Shown here one piece after another: positions 23,340 through 35,503 of a stretch of 64,000 nt of DNA. The translations under genes were made by a program, and so were the position numbers. How positions within the stretch are numbered: the stretch's first letter is position 1; each line of letters starts with the position of its first letter. Origin of the DNA: Cordia subcordata (lineage: Eukaryota; Streptophyta; Magnoliopsida; Boraginales; Cordiaceae); NCBI GenBank assembly GCA_028554755.1, contig JAPTOF010000011.1, forward strand, positions 930,001 to 994,000, read 5' to 3'. The notes below the pieces were generated by a model. It worked only from the letters and a program-made list of their open reading frames with translations. It had not been told where the DNA came from and did no database searches.

Positions 23340-25414
23340 CAATTCGTACTTTAACACGTACAATCCGGGTTAGAGGGAAAACCCTAAGTTTTCTTGGAGA
23401 TAGGGTCAGCATGAGTCTTATTCCCAGCCCCAAGTCTCACTCCAGCAGTGACCCCATCCTACTAACCCTCCACAGCTTTACACTATTAATCAACCTAGGC
23501 TTCCTAATGCTCCTCAACCATAGGCATTCCCTGCTCCTTCTCATAGCTAGTCCTTTACTAATGATGTGATAAAGTTGATATAGTTTATTCAGATTTAGTA
23601 GCAGGCATTAGAGACCAAGTAATAGGCAAGAGATGGCTAGCTATAGGTAGTAGATGGCTAGGTTTGAGACACAGTTGGGGTAGCTTGTCACCCAATTAAG
23701 CACTAAAGACCCCTGGAAGTAACCTTCCCAACCAAAAGTGAACCCTAAGTCCAGTCCTATTCCTCCACTAACACCACTTATCCCCCTCAGGCCTATGTTA
23801 AGGTCGTCACCACTCTAAAAAGTGGTAGGACAGTAGACAATAGATTAAGAGTTGATTATGCAGCGCCTGCACCTAGTAGTCCTTTTAAGTCTAGAGAGCC
23901 TGATTATAGCCCTGTAGAGAGAGTCCTATTGAGAGAGTTGAGCCTGTTAGAGACCATGCAGAGAGTACTACTTCTCATCCATATCGGGAGGGAAAGGAGC
24001 CTATTGATGATTCCTATGTGTCTAGAGGTATTGCACCTAGAGTTCCCTTCTCATCCGCATTCGAAAGGCCCACGCCTAGTGAAGATTCTAGTTTTTTCAA
24101 GATCTTAGAGTACCTTAAGGACCTTAAAGTCAATCTTTCTTTGCTAGATGCTATCCTTTCTATTCCCTCATATTCTAAGTTCTTCAAGGACTTTTATATG
24201 AGGAAGCGTAGATCATCGAACATTCCTAATAAGGTGAGGCTTATGGAGTTAGTGAGTAGTACTTGTACTTCGGGCCTCTCACCCAAGTTGAGTGACCCTG
24301 GAGCTTTCACCATTTCTTGTAGAATCCGTAAGACATAGATTAATCATGCATTGTTAAATTTAGGGTCTAGTATGAATATCATTCCCTACTCCGTCTATCA
24401 GCAGCTAAGTCTAGGTAAGTTATCCCCTACACATGTTACTTTTCAGCTGGCTGATAGGCCAAGCGTAGACCTAGAGTGTGGTAAAAGATGTTATGGTCCA
24501 GGTAGGTGAGTTCGTGTACCCTGTTGACTTCATAGTATTAGTTTTGGATTTGGGTCACAATTCTAGACATTCTACACCTATCCTTTTAGGTCACCCCTTC
24601 CTTGCTACCGTAGATGCTATTATCCATTGTATGTCAGGGTTATTAGAGATAAAATTTGGGAATTTGATGTCTACTATGAAGGTCGCCGAGGCGGTGAATA
24701 GGACTAGTATAGGAGGAGAAGAGGATGAAGAAGAACTCTTTAAAGTTGATGTGATTGATTCTTGCATTGAGGACTTTGTAAAGAGAACCATGATCGATGG
24801 AAAAGATTTGAGGAAATTTGAAGATTTGTTATCTAGCTTTGATTTGGAGACCTTAGAGCAGAAATGTGTAGCTTCTACCTCCTTAGTTGAGAATTCTTTG
24901 ATTGATAAGTCACTTAAGGTTATTCCTTTTACTCCTGATTCTAGTGACGTCCCCATTGATGATGTTGAGGTTGAGTCCCCCTTGGTTGAGCCTAGCCTAT
25001 CTTTAGAGCTCAAACCCCTTCCTGAGCATTTAAAGTATGCTTTTCTAGGCCCTAGTGAGACCCTTCTGGTTATCACAGCTTTCAATCTTTCTAGTAAGCA
25101 TGAGGAATGTCTCTTGAAGGTTCTTAGGAAACATAAGAAGGATATAGGGTGGAAAATTGATGACTTAAGAGGCATTGACCCTTCGGTTTACCTGTATCGT
25201 ATTCACCTTGAGGATGGAGCGGTTCTTTCTAGGGAAATGTAAAGAAGGTTAAACCTACACATGAGCAAAGTAGTTAAGAAAGAGATCATTAAGGTTTTAG
25301 ATGTAGACATTATTATTCGATCTTCGACAGTGAGTGGGTTAGCCCGGTCCAAGTAGTCCTTAAGAAGTCCGGGATCATGGTTATAAAGAATGAGAGAAGA
25401 GAGCTTATGCCTGC
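23340..25414 (+). pseudogene. E0 gag end, protease and start of RT (older Athila copy)
   Basis: This is the third E0 piece. Gag C-terminus (23340-23740) has several stops. Open stretches at 24018-24338 (linker, ERPTPSEDSSFFKILEYL-like) and 24478-25242 (protease end ILLGHPFLATVDAIIHC, then the RT N-terminal HLEDGAVLSREM) show the Athila order. The protease site reads NLGSSMN where the other copies have DLGSSVN, so the catalytic aspartate is lost. RT is cut at 25414 by E4, before the YRKLN region. Stops and small indels are denser than in E1-E3, in line with E0 being the host of the others. Confidence 0.86.
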
Positions 25415-26203
25415 TGATGTGTGGTTTTATAAGTGTATTTGCATTGTATTTCTATATCTATGTAGAGGTGGTTTTGAGCTTATTAGATAGCTTTAGTGCA
25501 GTGTTTATACTATATTTGTGCATATAAGAATGTAAGTGTATATAGTTAGTTTCATGGTTAAATGCTACACTAAAGGCTTAATTTTGTGCCATAGGTGAGT
25601 TATAGGGTGAAACTAGAGCTTGTATGATGATGGGTGATGAAGATAAAAGGTGTACGGGCCATGAGAATAAGGCTGGAAGTAAAGAAGATGGAGATTTGAA
25701 GCAATTTGAATGAACCGTTCGACCTCTTTAAAGTATCGGCTACTGGTAATGCCAACCGTTAAATCTAGAGAACAATAGTTGTACTGGTCGAGCATACAGG
25801 CTGACAGGTACGGTCAGTCGGTAGTGTCACTGTCAGCTATAAATAGGGCCTAGTTTGAAGAACTTATCAAATTGAATCTTATCATCCATTCACACACAGT
25901 TCACACCTACTTCTCACACACAAAACCTTAACTTTCACCCATCTCATACATATATTTCTAAACACCAAAAACACTTTGGAATCAAGCCTCTAAGAGCATT
26001 AAACACAAGGAATTGGGGCGCATGCTCATAGATTGTAAGGATTATCTTAGGATAGAAGGGCATATTCCTTGTTTCCTATTTATCCCAAATTAATGTATGT
26101 ATACGTAGAGCATGTAGGGTGATTATTCTTGTACTTAAGGATCATTATTACTTTATTATTATGGGAACTTGATGGATACATATATATATATATATCTATA
26201 TAT
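25415..26203 (+). repeat. 5' LTR of E4, first part (U3 and R)
   Basis: It starts TGATGTGTGG and matches 42046-42609. TATAAATA is at 25838-25845. It ends in a TA repeat where E3 is inserted; the LTR continues at 37453. Confidence 0.86.
25838..25845 (+). promoter_or_regulatory. TATA box, E4 5' LTR
   Basis: TATAAATA in CAGCTATAAATAGGGCC, also present in the 3' LTR. Confidence 0.72.
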
Positions 26204-26564
26204 TGATGTGTTGTGTTTTTGTGTGTGTTTGAATTATTATTTAGAGGTATTGAGCTTAATAGTTACGTTAATGTAGTACTTGTGTTAGGTATAGGCTTAA
26301 GCGTATACAACTGTACATAGTTGAGTTTAAAAGGTCAATGCTACATTAATGGCTTGTTTTGGATGTTATAGGTGAGATTGAGGATTGTTTGAAGATCAAC
26401 GAAGATATAGATGATTTGAGCAAAGATAGGAGGCATATTGAAGAGGAAAAGTGGAAGAAAATCAAGTTTGAAGGCTTCCAGACAAAGGTCAAGATGATTG
26501 GAAGCAAAACGAAGCTAAAATGAAACCAAAAGAGAACAAAGAGACACTACCAGAACATTGGCTT

Positions 26565-26715
26565 CAAAGTATCGATGTACCGGCTCACTATTCTGCCAAA
26601 AATCGAAAGCAAGTTTCTACTACCGGAATAGAGGGCCTTTGGTATTGGTACACTGGTTCACTATTCCACCAAAAATAGTGAGTAAGCTTTTACTACCAGA
26701 ATAGAGAACTCTTGG
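26565..26715 (+). repeat. U3 tandem repeat of about 73 bp (two copies), E3 5' LTR
   Basis: Each unit goes from a GTACCGG-like start through TCACTATTC, CCAAAAA and AAGC to CTACTACCGGAATAGAG. The same pair is in the 3' LTR at about 35878-36030. Confidence 0.7.
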
Positions 26716-26761
26716 TACCGATGTTCCGGTAGACTGTTCCGTTAGTCACAGAAATTTGCCA

Positions 26762-26767
26762 TATAAG
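26762..26767 (+). promoter_or_regulatory. TATA box, E3 5' LTR
   Basis: TATAAG in GCCATATAAGCCCGC, repeated at 36075-36080. Confidence 0.65.
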
Positions 26768-28154
26768 CCCGCTTTTGGTCATTTTGTAATTAATTAAGTC
26801 ATATTCTTTCATACCCATTTCCCAAACCCTAATTCCTCTTTCACCAACCTTCAACACAAACACACACACACATACTCACACACTTGTCACCTAGTCTTAA
26901 GCTCATTTGGAGGGATTCAAACAGTTGGATCAAAGGCTACTCAAGGATTTTGTACAAGAATTTCTAGGATGGAAAGAGAGTTTTCTATTCTCTCTTTCAT
27001 CCTTTATTATATTATGTTTGAGTAGATTTGTTTAGTGTGATGACACTTCTGTAATGGGTGGATTATATGCTTCTATATTATGGGATTCAATGGCTTAATG
27101 TATATACATATGCTATGTTCTTCTTGTTTCAATGGCTATTGCTTAATACATGTCTAGGTGTTTGATAATATGCCTATGAGAGTTGCATATGTGTAAATTG
27201 AAGTCTAGTTGCTGCTAAACACCTTTAATCCATTCTATAATCATGTCTATTTGTTTATGTATGGATCTTATGAAGTAGGTATTGCTTTTATTCATGTCCA
27301 TGTGTATGTTTACATGCCTAGTAGTAAATATGATCTCAATATTGGGTACATATTGGTTCAAAAGTGCTTTTAATGGTGTAATCCAAGCATGACGATGTTT
27401 GGTAGTCGAATAGGTCTCTTTATTCACGAACACCTTGGCATAGAACATGAATGAATGTGTTAATAGATCAAATCCCGCTATTGTGACCCTAGAATGATGA
27501 AGCATAATTAAAGGCTAGTCTAAATCGAGTCTCCTTTGGCTTTAAATCCAGCCAATAGGTTTCCGAGTGGATTTAGTCAACTCTAGCAACACTAGGTCTT
27601 GGCTTTAAATCCGGCTAATGATTTATGTACTAGGGTAGGTTTGTTCTAGGTCACTTAGGAAGCTAGTTAGTCACTCTTAAGGCCTTAGGTTATAAGAACC
27701 ACGCTGTAGCTCTAGGAGGCACCGCCTAGGGATGGACCCACACCGAGTCCTAGGGAGAAATTAGGACATTAACTATGCAACCTAGTAAAAGAGCAATTGA
27801 TGATTAAGCCATTCCATGCAATCCCATAGTGTTGGAATCTAGGATCACCATTAACAAATAGATGTCACCCTAATCCTTTCTATTTGTTAGTTCTCTCTAG
27901 ATAGCTTATCTCTATTTCCCATTCCCATAGTGTAGTTTCATTTACTTTAGTTAGAGCTCCCAACCATCCAAAAAATACCAAAAATAGTTAGTTTAAGTTT
28001 CCTTTTTAGCATTCTCTAGGACACACACTTAGAATCCATCCCATAACATAGTCTCTTTGTGGTTCGACACCCCTTCTCGCACACACTACACTACATCGAT
28101 CCGTGCACTTATGGGTCATTAGAGCTTGCACTTGAGAGATGTACACCAAGTTCT

Positions 28155-28172
28155 TGGCATTCTTGCTGGGGA
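28155..28172 (+). other. Degenerate primer-binding site of E3
   Basis: TGGCATTCTTGCTGGGGA is in the correct place six bases after the LTR but has four differences from the tRNA-Asp complement. Confidence 0.82.
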
Positions 28173-28423
28173 GGCACGGTGGTTTGCATTCTTTGCTTGT
28201 GTGTTTTGGTAGTTGCTTTATTTGTTTTTCTTGATTTTCCTTTATAGTTTGTTTAGTTTTTGCTTATCCTATTTATTGTTTGCATTATCTTGCTTTAGTT
28301 CTTGTTTATCTATTTCGGCCTTTGCTTTTGTTTTCAGTAGACTTTCTAGGATTGTGGTTTATTTGCTGTAGATTTAGGAATATTGAAGTTCTCAGGGGTT
28401 GAAGTGGTCGGAGTTGGGATAGT

Positions 28424-29960
28424 TTGTGCATGCTTGGTAGAAGATCCCTTAGAAATTCCCTAGTTCCTCTTAATCTAGAACTTGATAGAATTGCAAGACA
28501 TTTTAGTAATTTAGGAGATCTTCTTGAGGAGATGGCCGATTCCAATCATCGTCCTAATCCTCCCATTCCCCCAATGAATTCCATTCCACCTCATGATCAC
28601 CATGGGCATCAAGCCCAAGATCATTTCAGATGAGAACTCCATAGACTGGACCTACCTATAGATGAGGAACCTACTTTTAGGCAATTCTTTCTCCCCGAAG
28701 CCTTTGAGCCTAATTTGGCTATTCAAATTCCGGGTTTGGGGGAGACGAACTTCAAGATTAAGCCTAAAATGTTGGCCATGCTTCCTTCCTTCTATGGGAG
28801 AAGTAATGAGAGTCCTCTAGATCATATCACTGATTTTGTTGAGATGAGTTCCACTCTCTATGTCCCCAATGTCTCCCAAGAGGTCATACGTCTAAGATTG
28901 TTTCCTTTCTCTCTTAAGGACAAGGCTAGGGCTTGGTTGCATTCCTTACCTAATAGTTGCATTACTACATGGGCCAAGCTTCAATCTAAGTTCTTTAAAA
29001 AATTTTATCCCATGGCCAAGACGGCTGACCTTAGGACAACCATTATGACTTTCTCCCAACATGATCTAGAATCCTTTCTTGAAGCTTGGGAAAGGTTCGC
29101 AGATCTTCTTAGATAATGTCCACACCACGGGTATGGCAATCGTGACCTAATGCAATACTTCTTTCAAGGTTTAAATAAACAAAATAGGATGATGGTCAAT
29201 GCCGCCTCCGGTGGTGGCTTCTATCTTTTGAGACCGACCGAGGCATGGGAGAAAATAGAAATGATGGCTAAAAATTCTTTTCAAAATTTTGCCATGGAAA
29301 GGTTTAGTCGGGGAGGCAACAAGAGAAGTGTTAGTGAGATTGGAGTTTCTTTAGATTTACCTGCTAAGGTTGAGGCTTTGACGAATAAGCTAGATCAATT
29401 CATTTCTTTGTCTCTTTCATCCCAAAGTCATAGGACTAGTTCTATAGGTTCTTCCTCCGCCCCTTTAGTTGTTGAGGTTTGTGCGTTGTGTTCTGAGTAA
29501 TCTCATGAGACCACAGCTTGCCCTCTAGCATCTCAATTTCCTAAATTCATGAAAGGGCAAGTATACGCCACACAAGGTTATTCTCCTGAGTATAATCCAT
29601 ACTCGAATACATACAATCCGAGTTGGAGGGATAACCCAAAATTTTCTTGGAAACAAGGTCAGCATGAGTCTAGTTCACATCTTTAGGTTCCACCTCAGCA
29701 GCGACCTCGTTCTCAATATCTCCCAGGCTTCTATCATCTTAATCAGCCCCGTCTCACTAGTGCTTCTTAACCTCAGGCTTTACTTGCTCCTTCTAATAGC
29801 CAGCCTCCTGATAATGACATGATGAAGATAATATAGTTCATCCAGAACCAGCAACAGGAATTGGTAGAAAATAGGCAGCAAATGGCGAGGTTTGAGGCAC
29901 AGTTAGGATAGATTGCTAGTCAGTTGAGTGCTAGAGACCCCAAGAAATTGCCTTCTTAGC
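28424..29960 (+). pseudogene. E3 gag, broken by stops
   Basis: One frame throughout: MCMLGRRSLRNSLVPL, proline-rich tract, gag domain (28715-29116), a knuckle CALCSE-stop-SHETTAC that is otherwise CX2CX4HX4C, then a Q-rich tract. Stops are TGA 28631, TAA 29114, TAA 29498 and several between 29680 and 29960. There is no frameshift in gag, unlike E1, E2 and E6, so decay here is by base changes. Confidence 0.88.
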
Positions 29961-32900
29961 CAGAGGTGAACCCTAGAGTCCAGTCTTGTTCCTCTATTGA
30001 TACCACTTATCCCCCTCAGGCCCAGGCTAAGGCCGTCACCACTTTTAGGAGCGGTAGGGTAGTGGATAATAGGGTAAGAGTTGACTTTGCAGTCCCTGCA
30101 CCTAGTGGTCCTTCTGAGTCTAGAGCACCACATAGTAGCCCTATTGAGGGAAATTCTAGAGAGGTTCCTGTTCAGAGAGATGAGCCTATTAGAGACCATG
30201 GAGAGAGTAGTACTTCTCGCCCACATTGGGAGGGAAAGGAGCCCATTGATGATTCCCATGAGTCTAGAGGTGTTGAGCCTAGAGTTCCCTTTCCATCCGC
30301 CTTAGAGAAGCCTACACATAGTTAGAATTCTAGGTTTTTCAAAGTTTTAGAGCATCTTAAAGACCTTAAGGTCAATCTTCCTTTGATAGATGCGATCTTT
30401 TCTATCCCCTCCTATTTTAAGTTCTTTAAGGATCTTTGTACAAGGAAGCGTAGGTCATCGAACATTCCTAAGAAGGTGAGGCTTACGAAGAAGGTAAGTA
30501 GTATTTGTATTTTGGGCCTTCCGCCCAAGATGAGTGACCCTAGAGCCTTCACTATTCCTTGTAGGATCCCTGAGACCTAGATTGATCACGCCTTGTTAGA
30601 TTTAGGGTCCATTATGAATCTCATTCCCTATTCCATCTATCAGTAGCTAGGTCTAGGTGAGTTGTCCCTTATGTATGTTACACTTCAGCTAGCTGATAGG
30701 TCCTAGCGTAGACCTAGGGGTGTGATAGAGGACGTTTTGGTCCAGGTAGGTGAGTTTGTGTACCCTGTTGACTTCATAGTGTTAGATATGGATTCGGGAC
30801 ATAACTTTAGACATTCTACACCCATTCTTCTAGGTTGCCCCTTCCTTGCCACCGCAGATGCCATTATTCATTGTAGGTCAGGGTTATTAGAGATGAAATT
30901 TGCGAATTTAAGGTCCACCATGAAAGTTGCCAAGGTAGTGAATAGAGCTAGTATAAGAGGAGGAGATGATGGAGAAGAGTGCTTTAGGATGGATGTGATT
31001 GATTCATGTGTTGAGGACTTTATAGAGAGGACTATGACCGATAAAGAAAAATTGAGAAAATTTGAGGAATTTTTGTCTAGCTTTGATTTGGTGACCTTAG
31101 AGCGAAAATGTGTAGCTTCTACTTCCTTGATTGAGAGCCATTTGATTGATAACTCACTTGAGGTTATCCTTCTAGTCTTGATTCTAGTGATGTCCCTATT
31201 GATGATGTTGAGGTTGAGGCCCCCTTGGTTGAGGCTAGCCCTTCTTTAGAGCTCAAACCCCTTCCCGATCATTTAAAGTATGCATTCCTAGGCCCTAGTG
31301 AGACCATTCTGGTCATTATAGCTTCCGATCTTTCTAGTGAGCATGAGGGGCGTCTCTTAGAGGTCCTTAGGAAACATAAGAAGGCTATAGGGTGGAAAAT
31401 TGATGATTTGAGAGGTATAAACCCTTCAGTTTGCATGTATCATATTCACCTTGAGGATACAGCCATTCCTTCTAGGGAGATGCAAAGGAGGCCAGACCCA
31501 CACATGAGGGAAGTAGTTAAGAAAGAGATCATTAAGCTTTTAGATGCAGGCATCATTTATCCAATCTCTGATAGTGAGTGGGTTAGCCCAGTTCAAGTTG
31601 TCCCTAAGAAGTCCGGGATCATGATTATGGAGAATGAGAAAAGAGAGCTTATCCCTACACGTACTCCCACGGGATGGAGAGTTTGTATTCATTATAGGAA
31701 GCTCAACTCCAAAACTAGGAAGGATCATTTGCCATTGCCTTTTCTAGACCAGATCTTAGATAGAGTAGCAGGGCATAGCTACTATTGTTTTCTAGATGGC
31801 TATTCGGATCACAATCAGATCCCCGTGTTTCTCGAGGGCCAGGAGAATACCACCTTTACTTGTCCTTATGGCACTTTTGCCTATAGGAGGATGCCCTTCG
31901 GTCTATGTAATGCCCTAGTGACATTTCAGAGATGTATGATGGCCATTTTTAGTGACATGACAGAGAAGCATTTAGAGATTTTCATGGATGACTTCTTGGT
32001 CTTTAAAGATAGTTTTGATGAGTGCTTGAGTCATCTCTCTTTAGTCGTAGACCGATGTGTGGAGAAAAATCTAGCATTGAGTTGGGAGAAATCCCACTTT
32101 ATGGTGCAACAAGGGACAGTGTTGCGTCATATTGTCTCATCTAATGGTATTCAAGTTGACCCGGCTAAGGTAGAATTGATTGACAAGTTGCCTGTCCCTA
32201 AGTGTGTCAAGGATGTTAGATCTTTTCTAGGGCATGCAGGATTTTACCGTAGATTCATTAAGGATTTCACATTGCACATCCCTTGTCTAGGCTCCTAGCA
32301 CTAGATGTCCCTTCTGACTTTGATGATGAGTGTGTTAGGGCTTTCAATAGGCTTAAATCCTTATTGTCTACATCCCCAATTATCCAGCCACCTAACTACA
32401 TTCTCCCATTTGAGGTTATGTGTGATGCATCTGATTATGCGATAGGAGCTATTCTAGATCAAAGGAAGGATAAGTTGCCCCATGTTGTGTACTATGCTAG
32501 CAGGACTCTTGATGAAGCCCAAAAGAACTATACCATCACGGAAAAAGAGCTTCTAGCAGTACTCTTCTCCTTTGACAAGTTTAGGTCGTACATCCTAGGG
32601 TCTAAGGTGATTGTATACATTGATCATGTGGCGTAAAGGTATTTGTTAGCTAAGAAAGAGTCTAAGCCCCACTTGATTAGGTGGCTGCACCTCTTTCAAG
32701 AGTTTGACATCGAAATCTAGGATAAGAAGGGTAGAGAAAATTTAGTTGCGGATCATCTTTCCCATCTTACTAGCAATTCTTCTAGTGATCCATCCCCTTT
32801 TCATGATTCATTTCTTGATAAGCAATTGTTTTCCGTCTCTCATCACACGCCTTGGTTTGCTCACATAGTTAATTATCTTGTCACAGGGCATTTTCCTTCC

Positions 32901-34101
32901 CATTAGAAGAAGAGAGAAAGAGATAGGTTCTTAGCACAAGTTAGGCATTTCTTTTGGGAGGATCCCTATCTTTTTAAAGTATGTATGGATCAAATGATTC
33001 GCCGGTGTGTGCTCGAGGACAAGTTTGAGAGCATTTTAAGCATGTGTCATGATGAAGAGTACGGGGGTCATTTAGTGGGAAGAAGACCGCTGAGAAGGTC
33101 TTGCAATGTGGACTGTTTTGGCCCACTCTCTTTAGGGATGCCTAAAAGTATTGCAAAAAGTGTTTTAGATGTCAATAATCCGGGTCCATCTCTAGGAGAA
33201 ACTTGATGCCTTTATCCCCTATTCTTCCATGTGAGTTGTTTGATGTTTGGGGTATAGATTTCATGGGTCCATTTCCATCTTCCTTTGGGTGCCAATACAT
33301 TTTAGTACAGTTGATTATGTGTCCAAATAGGTTGAAGCAATTCCCACATGCACTAATGACCATAGGGTAGTGGTTAAATTCATTAAGGAGAACATTTTCT
33401 CTAGATTTGGAATCCCTATGGTCTTAATTAGTGATAGGGGTTTGCATTTTTTCCATAGGACTTTAGAGGCCTAGTTGAGAAGATATTCGGTCACCCACAA
33501 GATAGCTACTTCTTATCAACCACAAACTAGTGGACAAGTAGAGGTGTCTAATAGGGAGATCAAGCACCTTTTAGAGAAAATGATTAGGCCCGATAGAAGA
33601 GATTGGTCTATTAGGTTAAATGATGCTTTGTGGGCCTACCGTACCGCCATTAAGACTCTCATTGGTATGTCTCCGTATAGATTGGTTTTTGGGAAAGCTT
33701 GTCATGTGCCGATAGAACTAGAGCATAGGGCTTATTGGGCCATCAAGGCCTTAAATTTTGATTTGGCAATAGCGGGTGAGAAAATGAAGCTAGACCTAAC
33801 AGAGTTGAAAGAGCTTAGATTTGAGGCATATGAGAACGCCAAGCTTTATAAGGATAGGATGAAGAGAATTCATGATAAACACGTTATTAAGAAATCGTTC
33901 TCTCTTTCCGATAAAGTTTGGTTGTTTAACTCACGATTGAAACTCTTTCCAAGTAAGCTTAAGGCAAGATGGGATGGTCCATATGAGGTGTTGGTTGCCT
34001 ACCCTTCCGATAAGGATGGCCAAGAGTTGACGGTGAATGGGCAACGCCTGAAGTATGCATATGATCCGAGCATGGCTCGTGTGGAAGTTTCAATACTTTA
34101 G
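29961..34101 (+). pseudogene. E3 pol: protease, RT, RNase H, integrase, broken
   Basis: The linker is open at 29966-30325. The protease active-site region (about 30590) reads DLGSIMN. The frame 30722-31249 holds the protease end, and a 2-base loss near 31165 shifts it. RT is in 31225-32298 ([28 protein letters not shown]; catalytic FMDDF kept). A 4-base deletion near 32265 precedes RNase H (32283-32636, [12 protein letters not shown]). A TAA at 32634 and further stops follow. The integrase core is split, with open text from 33475 to 34101 ([21 protein letters not shown]). The protein is not functional. Confidence 0.88.
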
Positions 34102-34158
34102 GATCCCATATATGGAGGTTGAAGATGAGTTGGTGTTTGCTGGGCTAACGGCATGGTG

Positions 34159-34188
34159 GTTAGCGCTACTAGGAGGCAACCTAGGTTC
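34159..34188 (+). other. Conserved post-pol motif, E3 copy
   Basis: TAGCGCTACTAGGAGGCAAC followed by CTAGG, identical in core to E1 and E2. Confidence 0.7.
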
Positions 34189-34543
34189 AATTTTGTGATT
34201 TTTCACTTATTTTATTTTCCTTTCTTTTATCTTTCTTGCACCTACACCAAAGTGTTGAATCTTGATCCTTTGTCCCATAAGATATATCATTGCTCATAAT
34301 TGTACATGCCAATGCAAACATGCATAGACAATGCTACTAATCTTGTTTTCTTTGTGAGTTTTTGTGAATTGTGAGTCGCAAGGTTAGTAGTATGGTGATA
34401 TATCATTGGCATGGAAAGCTTTGAAGAAAATGCAAGGTTGTATCTATCCTTTCTCCACTTGTTCCTTATGTTTTTACCCTATCCCCGCCACCCTTACTTG
34501 CTTTGTAATGCCAATTTGATTGTTTACGTGTTTTGCTCTATTT

Positions 34544-34577
34544 GCTTAAGGACAAGCAAAGTTTAGGTTTTAGGGTC
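34544..34577 (+). other. Internal hairpin plus PPT-like tract, E3
   Basis: GCTTAAGGACAAGC then AAAGTTTAGGTTTTAGGGT; the G run is partly lost. Confidence 0.68.
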
Positions 34578-35468
34578 CGAGAGTTTGGTTTTGTTGTTAT
34601 ATATCTTGCTTTGGGTAAATTGCATTATGTGGTTAAAAATGGTGAAAATTTTTGAATTTTGATGCCTATAGAGTCATTTATTTCTTTGTTGATCATTGTG
34701 TTGGCTATTGTGATTGACTCTATTGATTTTTTGAAGATGAGATGCATTATGGGAAAATGAATAGAGTGGTTTGAAAACTAAGTCTTGGAGGGGATGCCCT
34801 TCAAAGTTGTGGGGAGTGAGGACATTTAAGAATGACTCATATGGCCACCCCATAGCTTGGTAGGAAAGAGTGTTGGAAAAGGGTTGTTGATGTAAGTGCC
34901 CCTTCCTTAATTAGTTCTTTTTGATGTGCCAACGCCTTTCTTTTCTTTTCTTTTTGTGAATACAATACAAAGCACTAAATCCAAAAAAAATTGCAAAAGG
35001 CAAAAAGGTGCAAAAATATAAAAAAAAAATGTGAAAAAGAGAAAAAGCCAAAGGCACCAAAAAGTTTTGTGAATAAGTGCATAAGTGACACAATGTCAAC
35101 TTAGCACAAGTGATCATCTTTGTAGATACGTGAATAAGACTTTGCATAAGCCATTCTATTTGTATATTCTCTCATCTTGTCTTTTAGGCTTGGTGCATGT
35201 TGGGGAGGCCATGTTAGTTGAGGGAGCATGAATTATCAACATCCCGAGTGTGTGAGTTAGAATCCTAGGCTTGTGGTGCCTTGGCTACTTGGGAAATTTC
35301 CACATGGAATGAGACCCCTTATGAGTAGAGGGAGGATCCAAAGATATTTGGGGGATCTCTCCACAATAGGAATGCCCCCTTCATGCTTCTTAGACTAACC
35401 TTGATAGCGAGTCAATCCTTTAGGCAATCCATTGCATTGGCTTTAGAAATAAACTTAAGATTGGGCTT

Positions 35469-35503
35469 GCTTGGGGACAAGCAAGAAAAAGGTTTGGGGG
35501 TCT
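35469..35503 (+). other. 3' polypurine tract of E3 with hairpin
   Basis: GCTTGGGGACAAGC, then AAGAAAAAGGTTTGGGGGTC up to the LTR start. Confidence 0.8.

Larger units (their letters stand above)
26204..28148 (+). repeat. 5' LTR of E3 (1945 bp)
   Basis: TGATGTGTTG to ACACCA. The TATA box TATAAG is at 26762-26767; a U3 tandem repeat lies just above it (about 26565-26715). Confidence 0.93.
34102..35468 (+). other. Non-coding 3' region of E3
   Basis: It contains the conserved motif (34159-34188), a first hairpin plus PPT-like tract (34544-34577) and A-rich runs near 34980-35050. No gene supported. Confidence 0.8.
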